NCBI GenBank assembly: GCA_947685225.1
Contig: CANTUV010000078.1
Coordinates: 496,001-560,000 of the forward strand
Origin: Garcia nutans
Taxonomy: Eukaryota > Streptophyta > Magnoliopsida > Malpighiales > Euphorbiaceae
Length of the DNA stretch: 64,000 nucleotides
Reading direction: 5' to 3'
In this document: positions 12,701 to 25,699 of the stretch, piece after piece
How positions within the stretch are numbered: position 1 is the first letter of the stretch
Layout: each line of letters opens with the position of its first letter
The notes under the pieces: generated by a model
Told to the model about the DNA's origin: nothing
The model's database searches: none
The model's input: only the letters and a program-made list of their open reading frames with translations
Made by a program: the position numbers and the translations under genes

Positions 12701-15700
12701 GGTTAATCTTTTATTTCTTTATTTTCATCTCAGCATTTCCATTTGTCATACTAATAATATGTATGTGCTGTTTCCTTTTACTACTAAACATTCTCTGCCA
12801 TGCATCTAGTTGGTTGAACCAGGTTGGTAGAGCTTCCAGTTAGCTAATATTTTGCAATAACATATGACTTCTGTGGTAACTTCTCAATGTGGAAAAGAAA
12901 CTAACAGTCCTATAGCACCTCTTCACTCCATCCATCCTGCTATATTCTTATGGTTGACATTCTAATTTTGTAGTTTATCATAATATCTTCATTAAGGTTT
13001 TGATGTAAAATTTATTATATATGGGAACCTTGCACTTAATCATTTTTAGAAGAACTCAAATGTACTGGATTGCAGCAACTTGTTAAAATTGATGATTGGT
13101 ATGATATAAGGAATTTGGCCTGCATGGATGCACCTACCTGTGAAATGACTTGTAATCTTACAGCTTTAAATTACTGTTTTGATTCTTTGATAACATATTC
13201 CTAGGACATCATTATCCAATTGCAGATTTCTCAACAGATGTTACATGAATATGGACTAACATCCACTTCCTCCATGGGACGCTACCAGCATCGTGGTTCT
13301 TATCCAAGCTCCAATGTCAGCAGTGGTTCCATTTCTTATCCTGGGGCTCATGACTGGGGGCATCTCACCCTTGACAAGGGCAGAAGTAGAGAGAGGGATC
13401 ATGATTCTGTTTACACTTCTAATGATTCACTTGGGTTTGATCGCAATCGAGGACCAAGGGCTTCCAAAATTAAGGGCAAGACCACTGAACAAAGCTCTCT
13501 CTCTGGTAATGGCAAAGATTATTCAGCTGGCCCTGGATTTCAGGTTGATTTGTATAATAGGACAGATTTTGTTACTGATTATGAAATGGCCAAGTTCTTC
13601 ATAATCAAGTCTTTCAGTGAAGATAATGTTCATAAAAGCATTAAGTACAATGTTTGGGCCAGCACACCACATGGGTATAAAAAACTAGATGCTGCTTATC
13701 ACGATGCAAAGGAGAAAGAAGGCAACTGTCCAGTCTTTCTCTTGTTTTCGGTATGTTGCTGTTAGATTAAAGGCATTATTTTCATTAGTAGTTGGGGCAA
13801 CTCAACTAGCTGGGACATTAGGAGATGCGGGTGGTATTGATAAAAACATATTTGTGTATAATGGCCTTTCAAATTTAAATGCTCAAATTTTATAGTTAAA
13901 AATAGGAGAACAAGGATAACTTTGCTCTATAGATATTCATGAACTACTTTTCCTTGTTCATTTAGAATCATATTTCTGAACAGTAAAAGAACTAATAATT
14001 GTTAAACTGGAAGCAAATAACCTTCCAACAATTAAAATTGTGAGTGAAATTAAAGGCTCTTGGGAGCAGTAAGTTCCATAAATTGAAACAGGAAAGCCTC
14101 CCTTTCTCCTGTGCAAATTAAGTTATCTTGAAATGAAGTCAGTCTGTATCATCAAATAGTAAAGGGGAAGACTACTTTTCCTTTTATGCTTCCTTGTAAA
14201 CTAGGCATGGTCATTGCATCTGCTTCCTAGGAAATTCAACTTCCTTGGAAACAAACGATTGGGTAAAAGTATAGCACAGAGACTGGAACTTTAAATTGTG
14301 AAGAAAAACAGCCTTTTGCTATGGAATGGAATAAGCAAATGATCACCCTTTTTTTTTTTGTGCTGGTGCAGTAGGCACATTTCTGTTTTCTGCTCTGACA
14401 GTGGTTAACGCTGCATTTAGCAGACATGAAAAATTGTTTGCCAACTATAAGTGACTGTTTTCTCAATTTACTTATCCTGGATGATTGGATTGCTACTGTA
14501 TGCAGAAAGCTTTGGCTAGATGGTGGTTGACATGGTATTGCAGTAGTAATGGTTTCTATCTTGGAAACTCTTTTAAGTTGCATTTAGCAGACATGCAGAC
14601 TGTTTGCCAACTACGTGGCCCTGCTCTAACAATTTAATTTTCTTCAAGGCCACTGAATCTGGCCTTGCATGTTTATGTTCTTCTCTCATAGCTATTTTCT
14701 TGTTGCATTGTTTGTTCTGCAGTCTTATAGTGGGTTTGTTTCAGCCTTTTTTTTTGGGGGGGGGGGGGGGGGGTTCTGAGTCCAGCATTTAAATATATAA
14801 TAAAATATACAAATAAATAATGAATTATGAAAAATATTTAATATTTGGGAGATGGGTTTGCATAGAGCTCATGTTGTTTTTTGGATTTTGGAGTTCATGT
14901 TGGCTGATTCTTAACTCAGATTCAGTTAGAGAATCAAATAGTAGGGATGTTCTGTCTGCTTTTTGTTTCTTTTATATTGTTAAGTTGTAATTCACATGTT
15001 CATGCAACTTATTTTTATTTTTGTTACTGTGAAATCTAAGACGAGTGAAAACTTTAGCCGCCGCTGCCTTCTTTTAAATTGATTTTGTGATTTGTGAATA
15101 ATCTTGGATTTATTGCTCATATTTGTGTAGGTCAATGCTAGTGGACAGTTCTGTGGAGTAGCTGAAATGGTTGGATCTGTAGATTTTGAAAAAAATGCTG
15201 ATTACTGGCAACAAGATAGGTGGAGTGGTCAGTTCCCAGTTCAGTGGCATATCATTAAAGATGTTCCAAATAGTCGATTTCGGCACATACTGCTTGACAA
15301 TAATGATAACAAGCCTGTTACTCATAGTCGTGATTCCCAGGAGGTAGAGCAATTCAAAATTTCACCAACATGTTTTCACTTTTTTCTTCTCTTATTCTGA
15401 AATGTTTTTAAGAGATTGCTATTTATGGAACATGAAAATCATTTTCAGGATTTTAGGCATTGTAGATATTTCCTGATATTTCATTTGTGTAGGTCCTACG
15501 TATAGCTTCTTTGCTTAGGTTAAGTTTTTTGTGTTGTAAGTTGTGGATAAACAAGTGCTGTTTCTTGAAACTTTGTGGATATCATTTGGGACCATTGGTA
15601 CTTAACAACTTGAATATCCATTTTAAGATATTTACCAAATTGATATTGATGTGGGTGATTAAGAATGCTTTTGATGGAAGAATGATGGGGGTGTGAACTT

Positions 15701-17879
15701 TACATCTAAATTTATTACTTGGAACACACAAAGCAGGGCTAGATGGAGGCTTTCCTTTGGAGGAAGCAAGGAAAGGTGGAGCTCATTTTCAGGGTAGTGT
15801 ATTTTGCTGGGTATGCATCCCTGTTGAAACCCATTGTTGACGCTGAAATTTGATGAAGGCTTGAAGATTCTACACAGTTGATAGGTGTGTTGTTCATTGT
15901 GAATTGATATTGGTTTTTGCTTGGCCTTCTTGTGTTGGGATTGATTGGGTCACTCCTTTTCTTTGGTATAGGCTGTGTTAGATAGTTGACATAGTAAGTA
16001 TTTCAAAGATCACAAAAAGTTTTAGCTGATGGTTCTACATAGAGTTTCTGGTTCATTTTGAGGGAAAGAGGTACATTAGGCTATCTTGTTGAAGGTTTGA
16101 ATTTTGATGTATCATTTCATCATTGAAAATTTTGCCACTAAATCAGGCTAAGCGAACGATTCCAATCGTATCAGGATCTACTTGATAGTGACTTTAGGTA
16201 TCGTCTTTCTCTGAATTCATTGAAAAAATGAATCTTACAATGTTCTTCACGCTTATCCGTTGTTTGATATAAACGATTTTGAAGTGCAAAATTCATGTCT
16301 AAAATTATGAATGATGGAATTTGATTCAATAGTGTTGAATTGCATAAAATTGAAATTTGTGGGAATGAAATGAACATTTTCTTTAAAACTAGGCTTAATG
16401 ACAAAAACTTTAGCTTTTTTTGTAATTTTATCAATAGCTTTTAGTTATAGTAATTTCATGCAATAACTTTTAAATTTTTGTAACTATTTTACAAATCTAA
16501 TTTTAGGTACCTTAAAGTTGTTTTTTGGTTGATTTTGTTATTGAAATACAGAATAGTGCTGAACTTTTTAGCGGTTGTCAGTTGCCAGTCTTTTATGTTT
16601 TAGAGGAAATATGGTATTCTTGTATTGCAATTATCTGGACTAAAACCTTGAGATTGAAAAGTTTAACATGATATTCCTCTTCTAATTGGCTTTGATTAGC
16701 TGTAGAGCCCATGCAGGAATACCAATACTTGTCTTCTTGCTTTTTTTTTTAAATTTTTTATTATTTGTTAGCATCATAGGTTTTGGTTTGGGGAACAACA
16801 AACTTTTTGCTTGGGTAAGAAGAAATCTGCCAGCTTTCAGAATGTTTGTTATGCAGTCAATTTGCTAGTTGTCATTCTGCCCCCCCACTTCTTTTTTTGA
16901 TCTTCTAATTTACTGAATTTTGGGTCTCCTAGTTCTAGAAAATGGTAAATGATACTATTCACTTCCCTTGAAAAAAAAAGGATTCCTGTAATAATTTTAT
17001 TTTGCATAGTTTTTTTTTTTTTGAGAAATTATTTTGCATAGTTAATTCTGAAAAAATGTAATTTCAGTTTTTTTAATGAAAATCCATGGTCATATGTTGA
17101 TCCTTCTGGAGATATGTGCTTTCTATCTGCTTGGAACAACAAGGATTAGAATGTCATGGCTATCTGATTAAATGTTAGAAAGTCTTCTTGGTTTTTGAAT
17201 TCAATTTCTTCTCTGCATGTGGAGATGCTTTTTCATGATTCATTTCATCCCATCATCATCCTTATTCTTTTGTGCACTATTTTCCAGCTACCCGAATGTG
17301 TTCTTTGATCATAGCTGTTTCCATGCCTTTCCCCCTTTTTTTTTGTCGTTGGAGGGATATGATTCTGATTCATTTACTAATAATTTTTTTTGCCTTTTGT
17401 TTTTCGGTTTGATGAAACATAATCAGGTGAAACTAGAACATGGCATTGAAATGTTGAAAATTTTCAAGGATCATGTCGCACAGACATCTATTTTAGATGA
17501 TTTTGATTTTTACAATCAGCGAGAGAGTGCTTTGAAGGAAAGGAGAGCCAAACAACAAACTAGTCCGACGGCAGATGCTTCAAATTCACTTGCTGATGAG
17601 ACAATAAGTCAAATATCTGGTAGTTTTGCACAAAATCTTTACCTGAATGATGGTAGTAAAGAAACAACAGGGATTGATGTGAATTGTTGCTCAAGGACTG
17701 ATTCTGGGGTTTCATCTGCTAATGCTTCCAAAGCTGCCTTCTATCATGCTAACAAGCCCAGCACTACGGTTTCAAGTGCTGCAGATTCCATTAGCCATAG
17801 CTTATCAAACTCTTTGAATTTAGAAGAGAGCAACAAAGTTATGGCGGCTGAATTGGAGCCGGCATTAAGACCTCGATAA
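9767..17879 (+). CDS. ECT: YTH-domain m6A reader, ECT family (ECT5/ECT10-like)
   Basis: Eight exons with GT-AG borders and matching phase give about 644 aa: 9767-9812, 10375-10412, 10516-10693, 11062-11138, 11226-11630, 13226-13750, 15131-15343, 17427-17879 (TAA). Residues 1-370 are Pro/Ser/Tyr/Gln-rich and disordered, including GSWDGYTQYLN, as in ECT proteins. The YTH domain spans about 372-520 (AKFFIIKSFSEDNVHKSIKY, NCPVFLLFS, SGQFCGVAEM, GQFPVQWHIIKDVPN). The three aromatic-cage Trp that hold N6-methyladenosine are present: one in KYNVWAS and two in DYWQQDRW. The family acts in the cytoplasm on m6A-marked mRNA. No break was found. Intron 5 (1.6 kb), intron 6 (1.4 kb) and intron 7 (2.1 kb) are long. 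Assignment to the ECT5/ECT10 branch rests on neighbourhood, not a tree. Confidence 0.93.
14410..14625. repeat. Short direct duplication inside YTH intron 6
   Basis: 'gcatttagcagacatg' followed by 'ttgtttgccaacta' or a close variant occurs near 14413-14449 and again near 14581-14614. The offset is about 168 bp. This looks like a small local duplication in the intron with no coding content. Confidence 0.6.
14746..14773 (+). repeat. T-run followed by an 18-G run in an intron
   Basis: About 10 T followed by 18 uninterrupted G (14756-14773) in intron 6 of the YTH gene. Such a long G tract is rare in an AT-rich genome. It could fold as a G-quadruplex or could be a sequencing/assembly artefact. Confidence 0.8.
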
Positions 17880-18329
17880 GATGATTATGGGTTACATTGA
17901 CAAATAGGAGTTGTAGTTTGTAGGCATCTTTGAGATGCTTGCTGTGATGGGTAAAAGTAATTGTTCTCTTTTTGATTTTATGGATTCTTTCTTGCTGACA
18001 ACGACCTGATTTGCCCCATTGCACGCTAACATGCCAGTTCATTTCATGTTTATGTTTTTTATCAACTGTTCAGGAGAGTTTGGGAGGTTGGTTAGCATAT
18101 CACTCACTTGGTATGGATTTTGTTTGGGATTGTTTCTTTTTTTGGAGAAGGAATGCAGCGTTTGATGCGTGCTGCGACAGTAAAAAGATTAAGCAACTGG
18201 TTTCGTATTGTTGAGGTTGTACACTATGTGCCTGATGCCTAATTTGATGTAATTTTAGGTTTTCTGAAGGCAGTTTAGCCAGTGGTAGCATTTGTAAAAT
18301 TACCCATATTTTTGGGGAAGCAAAGTATT

Positions 18330-18335
18330 AATAAA
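18330..18335 (+). terminator. Candidate poly(A) signal of the YTH gene
   Basis: An AATAAA hexamer follows a T-rich 3' untranslated stretch about 450 bp after the YTH stop codon. No other strong candidate lies closer. Position only; cleavage site not seen. Confidence 0.4.
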
Positions 18336-18599
18336 AAAAAAATGAAGAAAATAAAAAAAATGACTTTGTTTTGGAAATCTTAAGAAGTTTATACGTTTTC
18401 TTGTGGCTTGCATTTTTTTTAACCTATAATTTTCTGAATCAGTATGTTTTAAGCCCTCGCCCTTCATGTTCTTATTCTCTTTTGAAATCGATTTTATGTT
18501 TTTTTTTTTTGTTGCTAAACTTTCAAATCAAATTTTGTAGAAAGTATAATATTTCAGAAATTTAATACTCAACAAGTGGTCTTACAACTCTTTTTTATA

Positions 18600-19020
18600 T
18601 CAAATTTCAGAACAGTTCGGTTTGGAGGAAGTTTAATTCAGATGCATCCTTTGACTCTAAATTTCAATGGGCAGGAGCGGCCACGGTGGCTAAAACCTTA
18701 AATGGTAGTATGATGGATGACATTTCTTGTCTAATTAGATCTTTCTCTCCTATTCGCAGTGAAGAACATGCCCTTCTCTTTACTGTTCAAAGAGCGAGGA
18801 ACTTTAACTTCACAAATGTATCTTTGAGTCAGATTGTTCTACTCTAATACAAGCAATTAACTCTTCTGACTCATGCTCTTTAGAGATTGAAAGTTATGTT
18901 CATAGCATTAGAGGTCTAAGAGACTTTTTATGTTTTGCTCTTTTGTATTTGTCAAAAGATCTTATAATTTTATGGTTGATTGGTTAGCATATGCGGTCTA
19001 TTACAACAACTAAAGCCTAT
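18600..19020 (+). pseudogene. RNase H (RVT_3-type) fragment of a LINE-like element
   Basis: The plus strand reads VWRKFNSDASFDSKFQWAG, then AATVAKTLNGSMMDDISC, then SEEHALLFTVQRARNFNF. After a frame change it reads FESDCSTLIQAINSSDSCSL. The spacing of Asp (NSDAS), Glu (SEEHALL) and Asp (ESDC) matches the RNase H domain found at the end of plant LINE polyproteins and in RVT_3 proteins. A frameshift near 18825 separates the last part. No reverse transcriptase is adjacent, so this is an orphan fragment in the intergenic region. Confidence 0.65.
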
Positions 19021-19477
19021 TTGGGGAACTAACCATCCTCATTATTTTCATGTATTATTGTAGAATAATGCTTCTTAATATAATTTTCTTTTTTTGATAA
19101 AAAAGTTGAAAAAGTAATTTTCTTTCTTTTTTTTTTTTTATTTTAAAAAGCTAAAATCAATGAATTTTTTGTTGTTATATGTTTTGGTTTGAATATTCAG
19201 ATTAGGCCATATACTTCAGAATACGTGTGTAGCTTTAATTATGATATTAGTTTGTTATAATTATGACATTAGTTCGTTATTGTCTTTTCTGTGAAGTTTC
19301 GAGAAGATCCAGAAGTTTTCCATTCCCATCACGGTTTATTGTTTAAAATAAATGGATACATATTTTGGAATAAACTTTGGAATAAAAAATATTATAGTTT
19401 AGTCATATATTAACTCCTTATAAATATTAGGATCGAGTATAAAACAGAAAATAATATAAATAATGAAAAATATTATA

Positions 19478-19812
19478 TTACATCTTTGTCCTAAAATAAT
19501 AGATATATTTTGATTATGGTTACATTAATAACTGTTTAGATTAAAATTACTTTATAAATTAACTATTATACTCCAATTTAAATATTTTATAATCAATAAT
19601 ATTATATTTAATTATTTATATTTGCTAAATTATAATTATTTTATCTCAATCAATAACTATTTTTACTTTAATTTTTTTAACAATTAATAATTATTTAGTA
19701 TAAAAGAAAGATAAAATTGATAGATTATAAATTTTTTTTATCCATTAATAAAATAATCTAATTTTTAATATAAGAAAAAAACTGCCCCTATTATTGAGGG
19801 ATGAAAAAAGTA
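19478..19812. mobile_element. Possible Stowaway-like MITE
   Basis: The left end carries 'tttgtcctaaaataatag' and the right end, read on the minus strand, carries 'ttcatccctcaataatag'. These resemble the inverted ends of Tc1/mariner MITEs ('ctccctccgtcccaaaataatag' type, cited as a family pattern). The interior is AT-rich and non-coding. Ends are imprecise, so the call is tentative. Confidence 0.45.
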
Positions 19813-20452
19813 TTCTAAAATAATAATTAAATAAAAAAGTTTTATTGTGGTGAATAATTGAATAATTTGTAAAAAACGAAAAAGTATTCTTTAATTACTT
19901 CTTAAAATTTAAGAACTTCGCTTAAAAATTAATAAAAAGTTAAATTATAAGTGTAGTGCTATAAACCATTTGCAATATTGACAATAATAGTTTTAATAGT
20001 CGAAGACATTAGAGGAAATATTTAACAATGGTACTGAAATATATGATTGTTCAGAACAATATATATATATATATATAATTAATTGTGGGATTAAATGTTA
20101 TGTTTATTTTTCGAAGGCAAGAGAAATGCTACAATTCATTTTAGTTAAGTTAGAAAAAATATTAGTAATTTATTTTTATGCGATTACTAATTTATATAAA
20201 AAAAATTAAATTTTTTTAATAAAAAATAAATAAAAAAATTAAATTTATTTTAATGTGTTTAATAACCATAATTAAATAATAAAAAAGCTAATTTTTTTTC
20301 TAAAATATAAATAAATAAATAAATCTATAAAATATATTTTTTAATTTTATCTTTATCTATTGAATTAAGATAAAAATAAAATAAAATAAAAATAATATTT
20401 TATATAATATATTTTTTCTTCTTATTTTCTCTTTTTTTATACCAAAAAAAAG
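19813..20452. other. AT-rich intergenic DNA with a TA microsatellite
   Basis: Very AT-rich with homopolymer tracts and a (TA)n run near 20059-20077. No gene or recognisable element seen. Confidence 0.6.
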
Positions 20453-20613
20453 GATAGCCCAATATATGAATGCTCCCACAATAAGCGGAGTTCGAAAAAA
20501 GGTCGGATCCATTGAGTCTTTATATGCGGTCTTCCCTTGCTAATTACAAGAAGCAATTTTCACGATTAGAACTCGTGACCTCAGATCACACGGTGACAGC
20601 ACCTACCACTGCG
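20453..20613 (-). mobile_element. Au-like SINE, diverged copy
   Basis: Read on the minus strand it begins 'ttgacgcagtggtaggtgct', continues 'accgtgtgatctgaggtcac' and 'gagttctaatcgtg', and passes through 'ggatccgacctttttt' to 'actccgcttattgtgggagc'. This follows, with mutations, the Au-SINE plan (tRNA-like head with A and B boxes, then 'ccggatcccgcgcatagtgg'). It can be compared directly with the younger copy at 35404-35582. The first bases ('ggagcc') are missing or altered. A poly-A/T tract adjoins it. Confidence 0.8.
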
Positions 20614-21018
20614 TCAAAAAAAATTTTTTTTTATACTATTTAAATAAAAATATTTTAATTATTTTAAAAAAATTATTTTTATAATAAAATTATATAATTT
20701 TTTATCATAACATCAAAACAATAAACACTAAGAAAAATCATATTTCTTTTTTTTTTTCTTCAATCTCATCAAAACAAAAAATATATTTGCAATAAAACAA
20801 GATCTTTTCTAAAAAAAATAAAAAAAGAAAGAAAAAAAAGGGGGTCAGCCAATAAAAGCGTGTTTTCAGACCCGAAACGTCTAGAGGCGAGAAAAGAAGA
20901 AAGGAAAAATTGTATCTTTTCATCCATCCATTGCTTTTCAACCAGAAAGGATTTTTTTTCTCATCTGGGTATTTTGTGTTTGATCTTTTGGTAGCTAAGG
21001 AGGGGAAGGGAAAGGAAA

Positions 21019-24000
21019 ATGGAGGAGGAGAACCGACAGCCGCCGCCGCTGCCGCCGCAGGGAGCATCGTACACGTATTGGGTGAGGGAAATGACGGTAG
21101 ATGCGGCGCCTCTTCCTCTTCCTAAGAAACTTTCTCCTAATGATGTGGTTACCTCACAATCTCAGCCACCAACTCTGGGTTCTGTTTGGAATCGGGTATT
21201 TTAGATCTTCCCTCTCCTTTCTAGCCTTTTTGCTACTATTTCTATATTAAGATTATTGTTATGGATTTTGTTGAATGTATGCAATGCAGGCTGGTACTTG
21301 GGAGGAGAAAAGTCTTAATAAATGGGCAACTGATAGGATAAAGGTCTGTACCTCCACAAACCAGTAAGCCATTTTCCCTTTTGCTTTTCAGAATTATTCA
21401 CGACATTGTTGTATTGAGGGTATGTTTATTCTTATTTTTGCTATTATATGCTCTTTTTTTTTCTTACTATCTTTTGTTTTGTAAGAGTTTTTATTTTATT
21501 TTATTTTATTGCAGGAGCTTCTTCTCTCCGTTGGCTTCTTGGACTTCCCTGGTGGCAAAGCAGAAATAGCAGAAGTGTCCAAGTGTTACGGTGATGTGAG
21601 TTCCTGTAACTAACAACTATTTTTTGATATTCTCTTTTCCATTTGCTTAGAGGTTTAGGTATTGAATGCTGTTTTTTATAGATGCATGAATCTAATTCTC
21701 TGTGTCTGGTTATCTTATGTTTGTTATTGCCGTGACTATTCTATTTTCGGTTGTGTGAATGTCATTTTGCCATAGGACAGGAGAGCTGAATAAATTGTGA
21801 AACCATTTGCTTGTTTGTCATTACTTTGTGTTATTATAGTTATTTTGGGAGATACGATTCATTATTCTGTTATGTTATTAATTGGTTTCTTCATTAGCAG
21901 AAATAAATTGTTTACAGAGGTCAAAGAGTGAATTTGCAAAAGGCTTTTTCTCTTCAACTGGTTGATTATTTATCAATATTTTGTGATTGGGCAGGCATTT
22001 TTGGTGACTGTCAGAAATAAGAAACGAGTTGGTTATACTTATGAATTCACATTGAAAATCAAAGGTAACTTGTTGCAGTTCTGACATGGCTTCCGTATTA
22101 TTATAATTATTCTATTTAATCTGCATTAAATTAAATTGGGATGTCAATTGGAATAGTGGAGTGGATTGTCAAAGAGGAGAAAAAGATGGTCAAGGCTCAT
22201 TTAGATATCCCGGAGTTTTCCTTTGGCGAGCTAGATGATTTACAGGTGCGTCTTCTATCTCCATTCATATGCTTAAGAGGTGAAAAAGAATTGTAGAACA
22301 TAATTTATGACGTCCTTGCTCAAATTTAGGATGACCTTGGAGAGGATTTTACAAAAGATTATAGGTGCATGTGTGTTTACAATTTGCCCTTGTGGTTTTC
22401 CATATTTCCATATTCTTTTGGTTTTATACATAACATTCAGCCCTATGGGGTTTACTCCATTATCTATTTGAAGTCACTTGATTCTTCCTATAAAGAAGAA
22501 AAAAATTTTCTATATTTCCATACAGATGTGGTTAAAAATGAAGTGAATTTCATATTTTGGAATCAACATCATTGTTTATACATGATAAAAGTGAGATTTG
22601 TCATTTCTTCCCTTATGAAATGGTAAAAAATGTTTTATATAAAAGCCTGGAAGACATGCTAGAACTTTTCGTTTGAGGAATATATTTTATGACAAAATAT
22701 AGCCATATTATCATCTGATTTTATAAATGTAAGGGTGCCAGGGATGGTGAGGGGTGAGGCATATGTTGGGTTTGGCATATCCGTGACTGACCCATCTTAC
22801 ATCTGGGCAGGGGCAGGTTGAAATGGGTACCTGGTTATCTTTTAAGTGAAGAAAAGCATTTGTATTCATATAAAATATTATATTTTTTAGAAAATGTGTA
22901 ATATATGTATAAAATAATATATTACGTCTTATTTACCTAAATATGGTAATGTTGTCACAAATAAACACTTAAAAGTAAATTCTAAAAATGTTATACGCAC
23001 TAATGTGTATTAATGTGATGTTCATATTCCATGAAATATGTAAATGGGTATAGAAGTTTGGGACAGGTAATCACATTTTTGATCCTCACTCAATTTATAG
23101 AAGGGGCTGGTAATGGGTACCCCTCTGGGCAAGTCAAGATTGCCTACCCTAGTTAACACTAAAGGATAAAATTATAGGATGATGCTGAATTTTTAACTGT
23201 TTTCCTCCCTCTTAGAATATACTCAGTACATGTTTATACATAAAATATGTGCTGTATCATTCATTTGACAGTTTTGGCATGTGTTCTTTCAAATTTGTCT
23301 GCAACTGACCCTAATGTAAAGGTCATATATGTGACTGACAAAATTAAAGGATAGTCATAATTGCAAATATGATCTAAAGTTTGGAATTTTTTTTTGGTTC
23401 ATTAACCCTGAAATATTTGAGTTCAAATAACGTGTTATTTCATATCTGTGAATGTTATTTAAATTAATTTCATGATCCTTGACTCAATTGTATAGAAGTC
23501 AACATAAATGAAATTCCAATATACTAAAATAACATGAGAACTTCCTCCCTTTCAAGTTACAAGACACTTAATTTTGAGGTCTTCTTTAGAACTTTTTCCT
23601 TTAGGATCTTCATATATCATCATCATAATATTCATTTGAAGATCTGCACTAGGGTTGTACTAGTTTAATGTTCTGTGTATTTCTTACTGGAGATTATAAT
23701 TAATTTAATCGTAATTATGTAGAATTACCATTTAGGCTTACATATTATGCTTGCTCAACATTCAATAACTCTTCTTTCTTGAAATCTAAACTATGAAAAG
23801 TATGGCTGTATCTCCATGTTTTAGTATTAGGATATTGTAGAAAACATAATAGTTGCGCATATTGCTGTTTTGAATATTTTTTTAGCAAAACGAGTAAAAT
23901 TCATATTTTAACAAGAAATTAAGTACTTAATGATATTGTCAACACTAAAAATAATAGTTTGGTGGAAAGAAATTATAATTTTCTGGTGATAATTGTTTTC

Positions 24001-25191
24001 CACCCTATGCAGCTTGAAATCTAAAGCAAATTCTTTTGAGAAACTTTATGGAATACATTGATAGTGATAGTAAAGAAGTGGTTTTAAGGTACAATTGCCA
24101 TGGTTTAAAGTCTTGACCTATCCTTTTATTTGTTTATTTACATATGTGAAAATAGGCATGTTCAATGACTGGAAAAACTTATCATGCTTTTTATGATTTT
24201 CCTTTTTCCACCCTGTCTAGGATTTGAATTCTCTCGATTGGAAATCCTGAAGGGCCATTTAATTGTGGAAAATATTTTCTATTTTCATTTTTTAGTTTTT
24301 TTTTTCTAATTTTAAAATTTTAAAATTTTTATTCTTTGACTATTTTCCAAATAAAGCAATAAAACATAAAACATAAAACAGTCTATAATAATCAAAGTGT
24401 GAAACAAACTCTTATATTTTTTAAGAGTGTGTTTTCCATTCAAAATACAACTAAAAGCAGTTTTCTAAAATATAATTATTAGCTTACAAATATAGAAAAC
24501 TATTTTCTAATTTTCTAAATGGAAAATATTTCTAACTAAATAACAATTTTTATTTTTTATTTTTCTTTAGAAATTTTTTTGTAAAACTGGAGTTGTTTTT
24601 TTACAATTAAATAGCCCATTAGTTTTTAACTTTGGTTTACCCCTTGGGAGTTCTCTAATTCTTTTAATTTGATAAAATGTTGCAATTTAGCTACTTGGCT
24701 TTCCACTGAAACTGTTAAATAGTTGGCATAAATTAGCTAGTTGGCTTTTTTCTTATTAAATTTCTCTGACATTTTTGGTCATCAAATAGCTAAACAGGAA
24801 ATTTGCTTTTTCTGAAAAGAGTGGAAAAGCAGTTTCAACCTTAGCACCAAAAAAACACAATTTAATTCATGACTCCAGTCTAAAGTCTAAATAAATGTTA
24901 TGAATACTGGGTACAATAGCATTTAAATTATAGGAAAATAATGGAGTCCAAACTGTTGGCATGTGTAACATTCTACTATCTAGACCCAAGTAAAAATAGC
25001 GCTGCAACTTTCAGGATATGGACTTGAAGCTAATATTTTCGCCCTTGGTTTTGTAGATGGAAGTGCGGCTTAGCGATGAGAAGGATCTTCCACAGCAAGA
25101 CAAGCTGCAGATCAACCGGGATCTGAAACTCTTCCTGCAGCCTGTTCGAGAAAAATTGCTTCAGTTCGAACAGGAACTTAAAGATCGGTAG
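21019..25191 (+). CDS. Small AHSA1 N-terminal-domain protein (Hsp90 ATPase activator-like)
   Basis: Six exons join in phase to about 201 aa: 21019-21195, 21290-21343, 21515-21595, 21995-22064, 22157-22245, 25057-25191 (TAG). After a Pro-rich start (about 1-55), residues 60-200 follow the Aha1_N fold: WEEKSLNKWATDRIKELL, AEIAEVSKCYGDAFLVTVRN, KRVGYTYEFTLKIKVEWIVK, then an acidic AHLDIPEFSFGELDDLQ and a C-terminal helix. Full-length Aha1 binds the Hsp90 middle domain and stimulates its ATPase. This plant type has the N domain only, resembling Arabidopsis At5g58110 from memory. A direct Hsp90 effect is inferred. Intron 5 is 2.8 kb and holds MITE-like sequence. No break seen. Confidence 0.9.
22246..25056. 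other. Large intron 5 of the AHSA1-like gene
   Basis: 2.8 kb without coding homology. It is far longer than the other introns of this gene (about 70-400 bp), so insertions are likely. 22730-23160 has GC-richer patches ('gggcaggggcagg' and 'gaaggggctggtaatgggta') at either end of an AT-rich core, suggesting an unidentified inserted element. A clearer inverted-repeat element is listed separately at 24250-24617. Confidence 0.5.
24250..24617. mobile_element. Inverted-repeat MITE-like element in intron
   Basis: The left end 'agggccatttaattgt' faces a right end whose complement is 'atgggctatttaattgt', about 370 bp apart. Inner segments are also partly inverted ('gaaaatattttctatttt' against 'ctaaatggaaaatatttc'). 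No open frame inside. The superfamily and target duplication were not settled. Confidence 0.6.
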
Positions 25192-25699
25192 AAACTGGCT
25201 ATCTCCTCCGAAACCTTGGCCTGTGATCGCTGGACTGTAACACTATTTATTCTCTCTTGTTAGCATCATTTTTTGTTTCCAATATATGTAATGGAACATA
25301 ATATCAAGGAGGCAAATGCTTTTCTTGGTTTCCTTTAGTATCTAGACAGACACTGATAACAATTGGGACCAAAATGTCTTCATTTTTAACATTTGGAACC
25401 AAAATGTAAATTTGATATGAACTTTTACCATTGCAATTGGATTTGGTAATATGAAATATGAAATACTTTTGAGTTTTATTTGAGGTTTTTAGCTAAAATC
25501 CAGCTTCCTGCAAGATTTTGCCATAACTAACATTTTACTATTTTATGGTTTTTACAATTTATAAGCTTCAGAAATGGATGTTAGTTCAGTACAAGGATAA
25601 AAAAATATGTCTAAGGAGACCAATTATTATGCTACAGAAAAATAATAAATGACTGCAAAAATATGTGGTAAAATATTTTAAAAGTCAGCTGTGTTTTTT

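Noticed and set aside
12430..12843. 137-codon hydrophobic frame within the YTH gene
   Set aside because: It lies entirely in intron 5, has no homology I recognise, and is bounded by well-supported exons.
20738..21067. 109-codon minus-strand frame opposite the AHSA1-like start
   Set aside because: It is antisense to exon 1; poly-Ala and poly-Phe tracts come from GCC repeats and A/T runs.
22369..22626. 85-codon frame in intron 5 of the AHSA1-like gene
   Set aside because: No recognisable domain; AT-rich intronic sequence.
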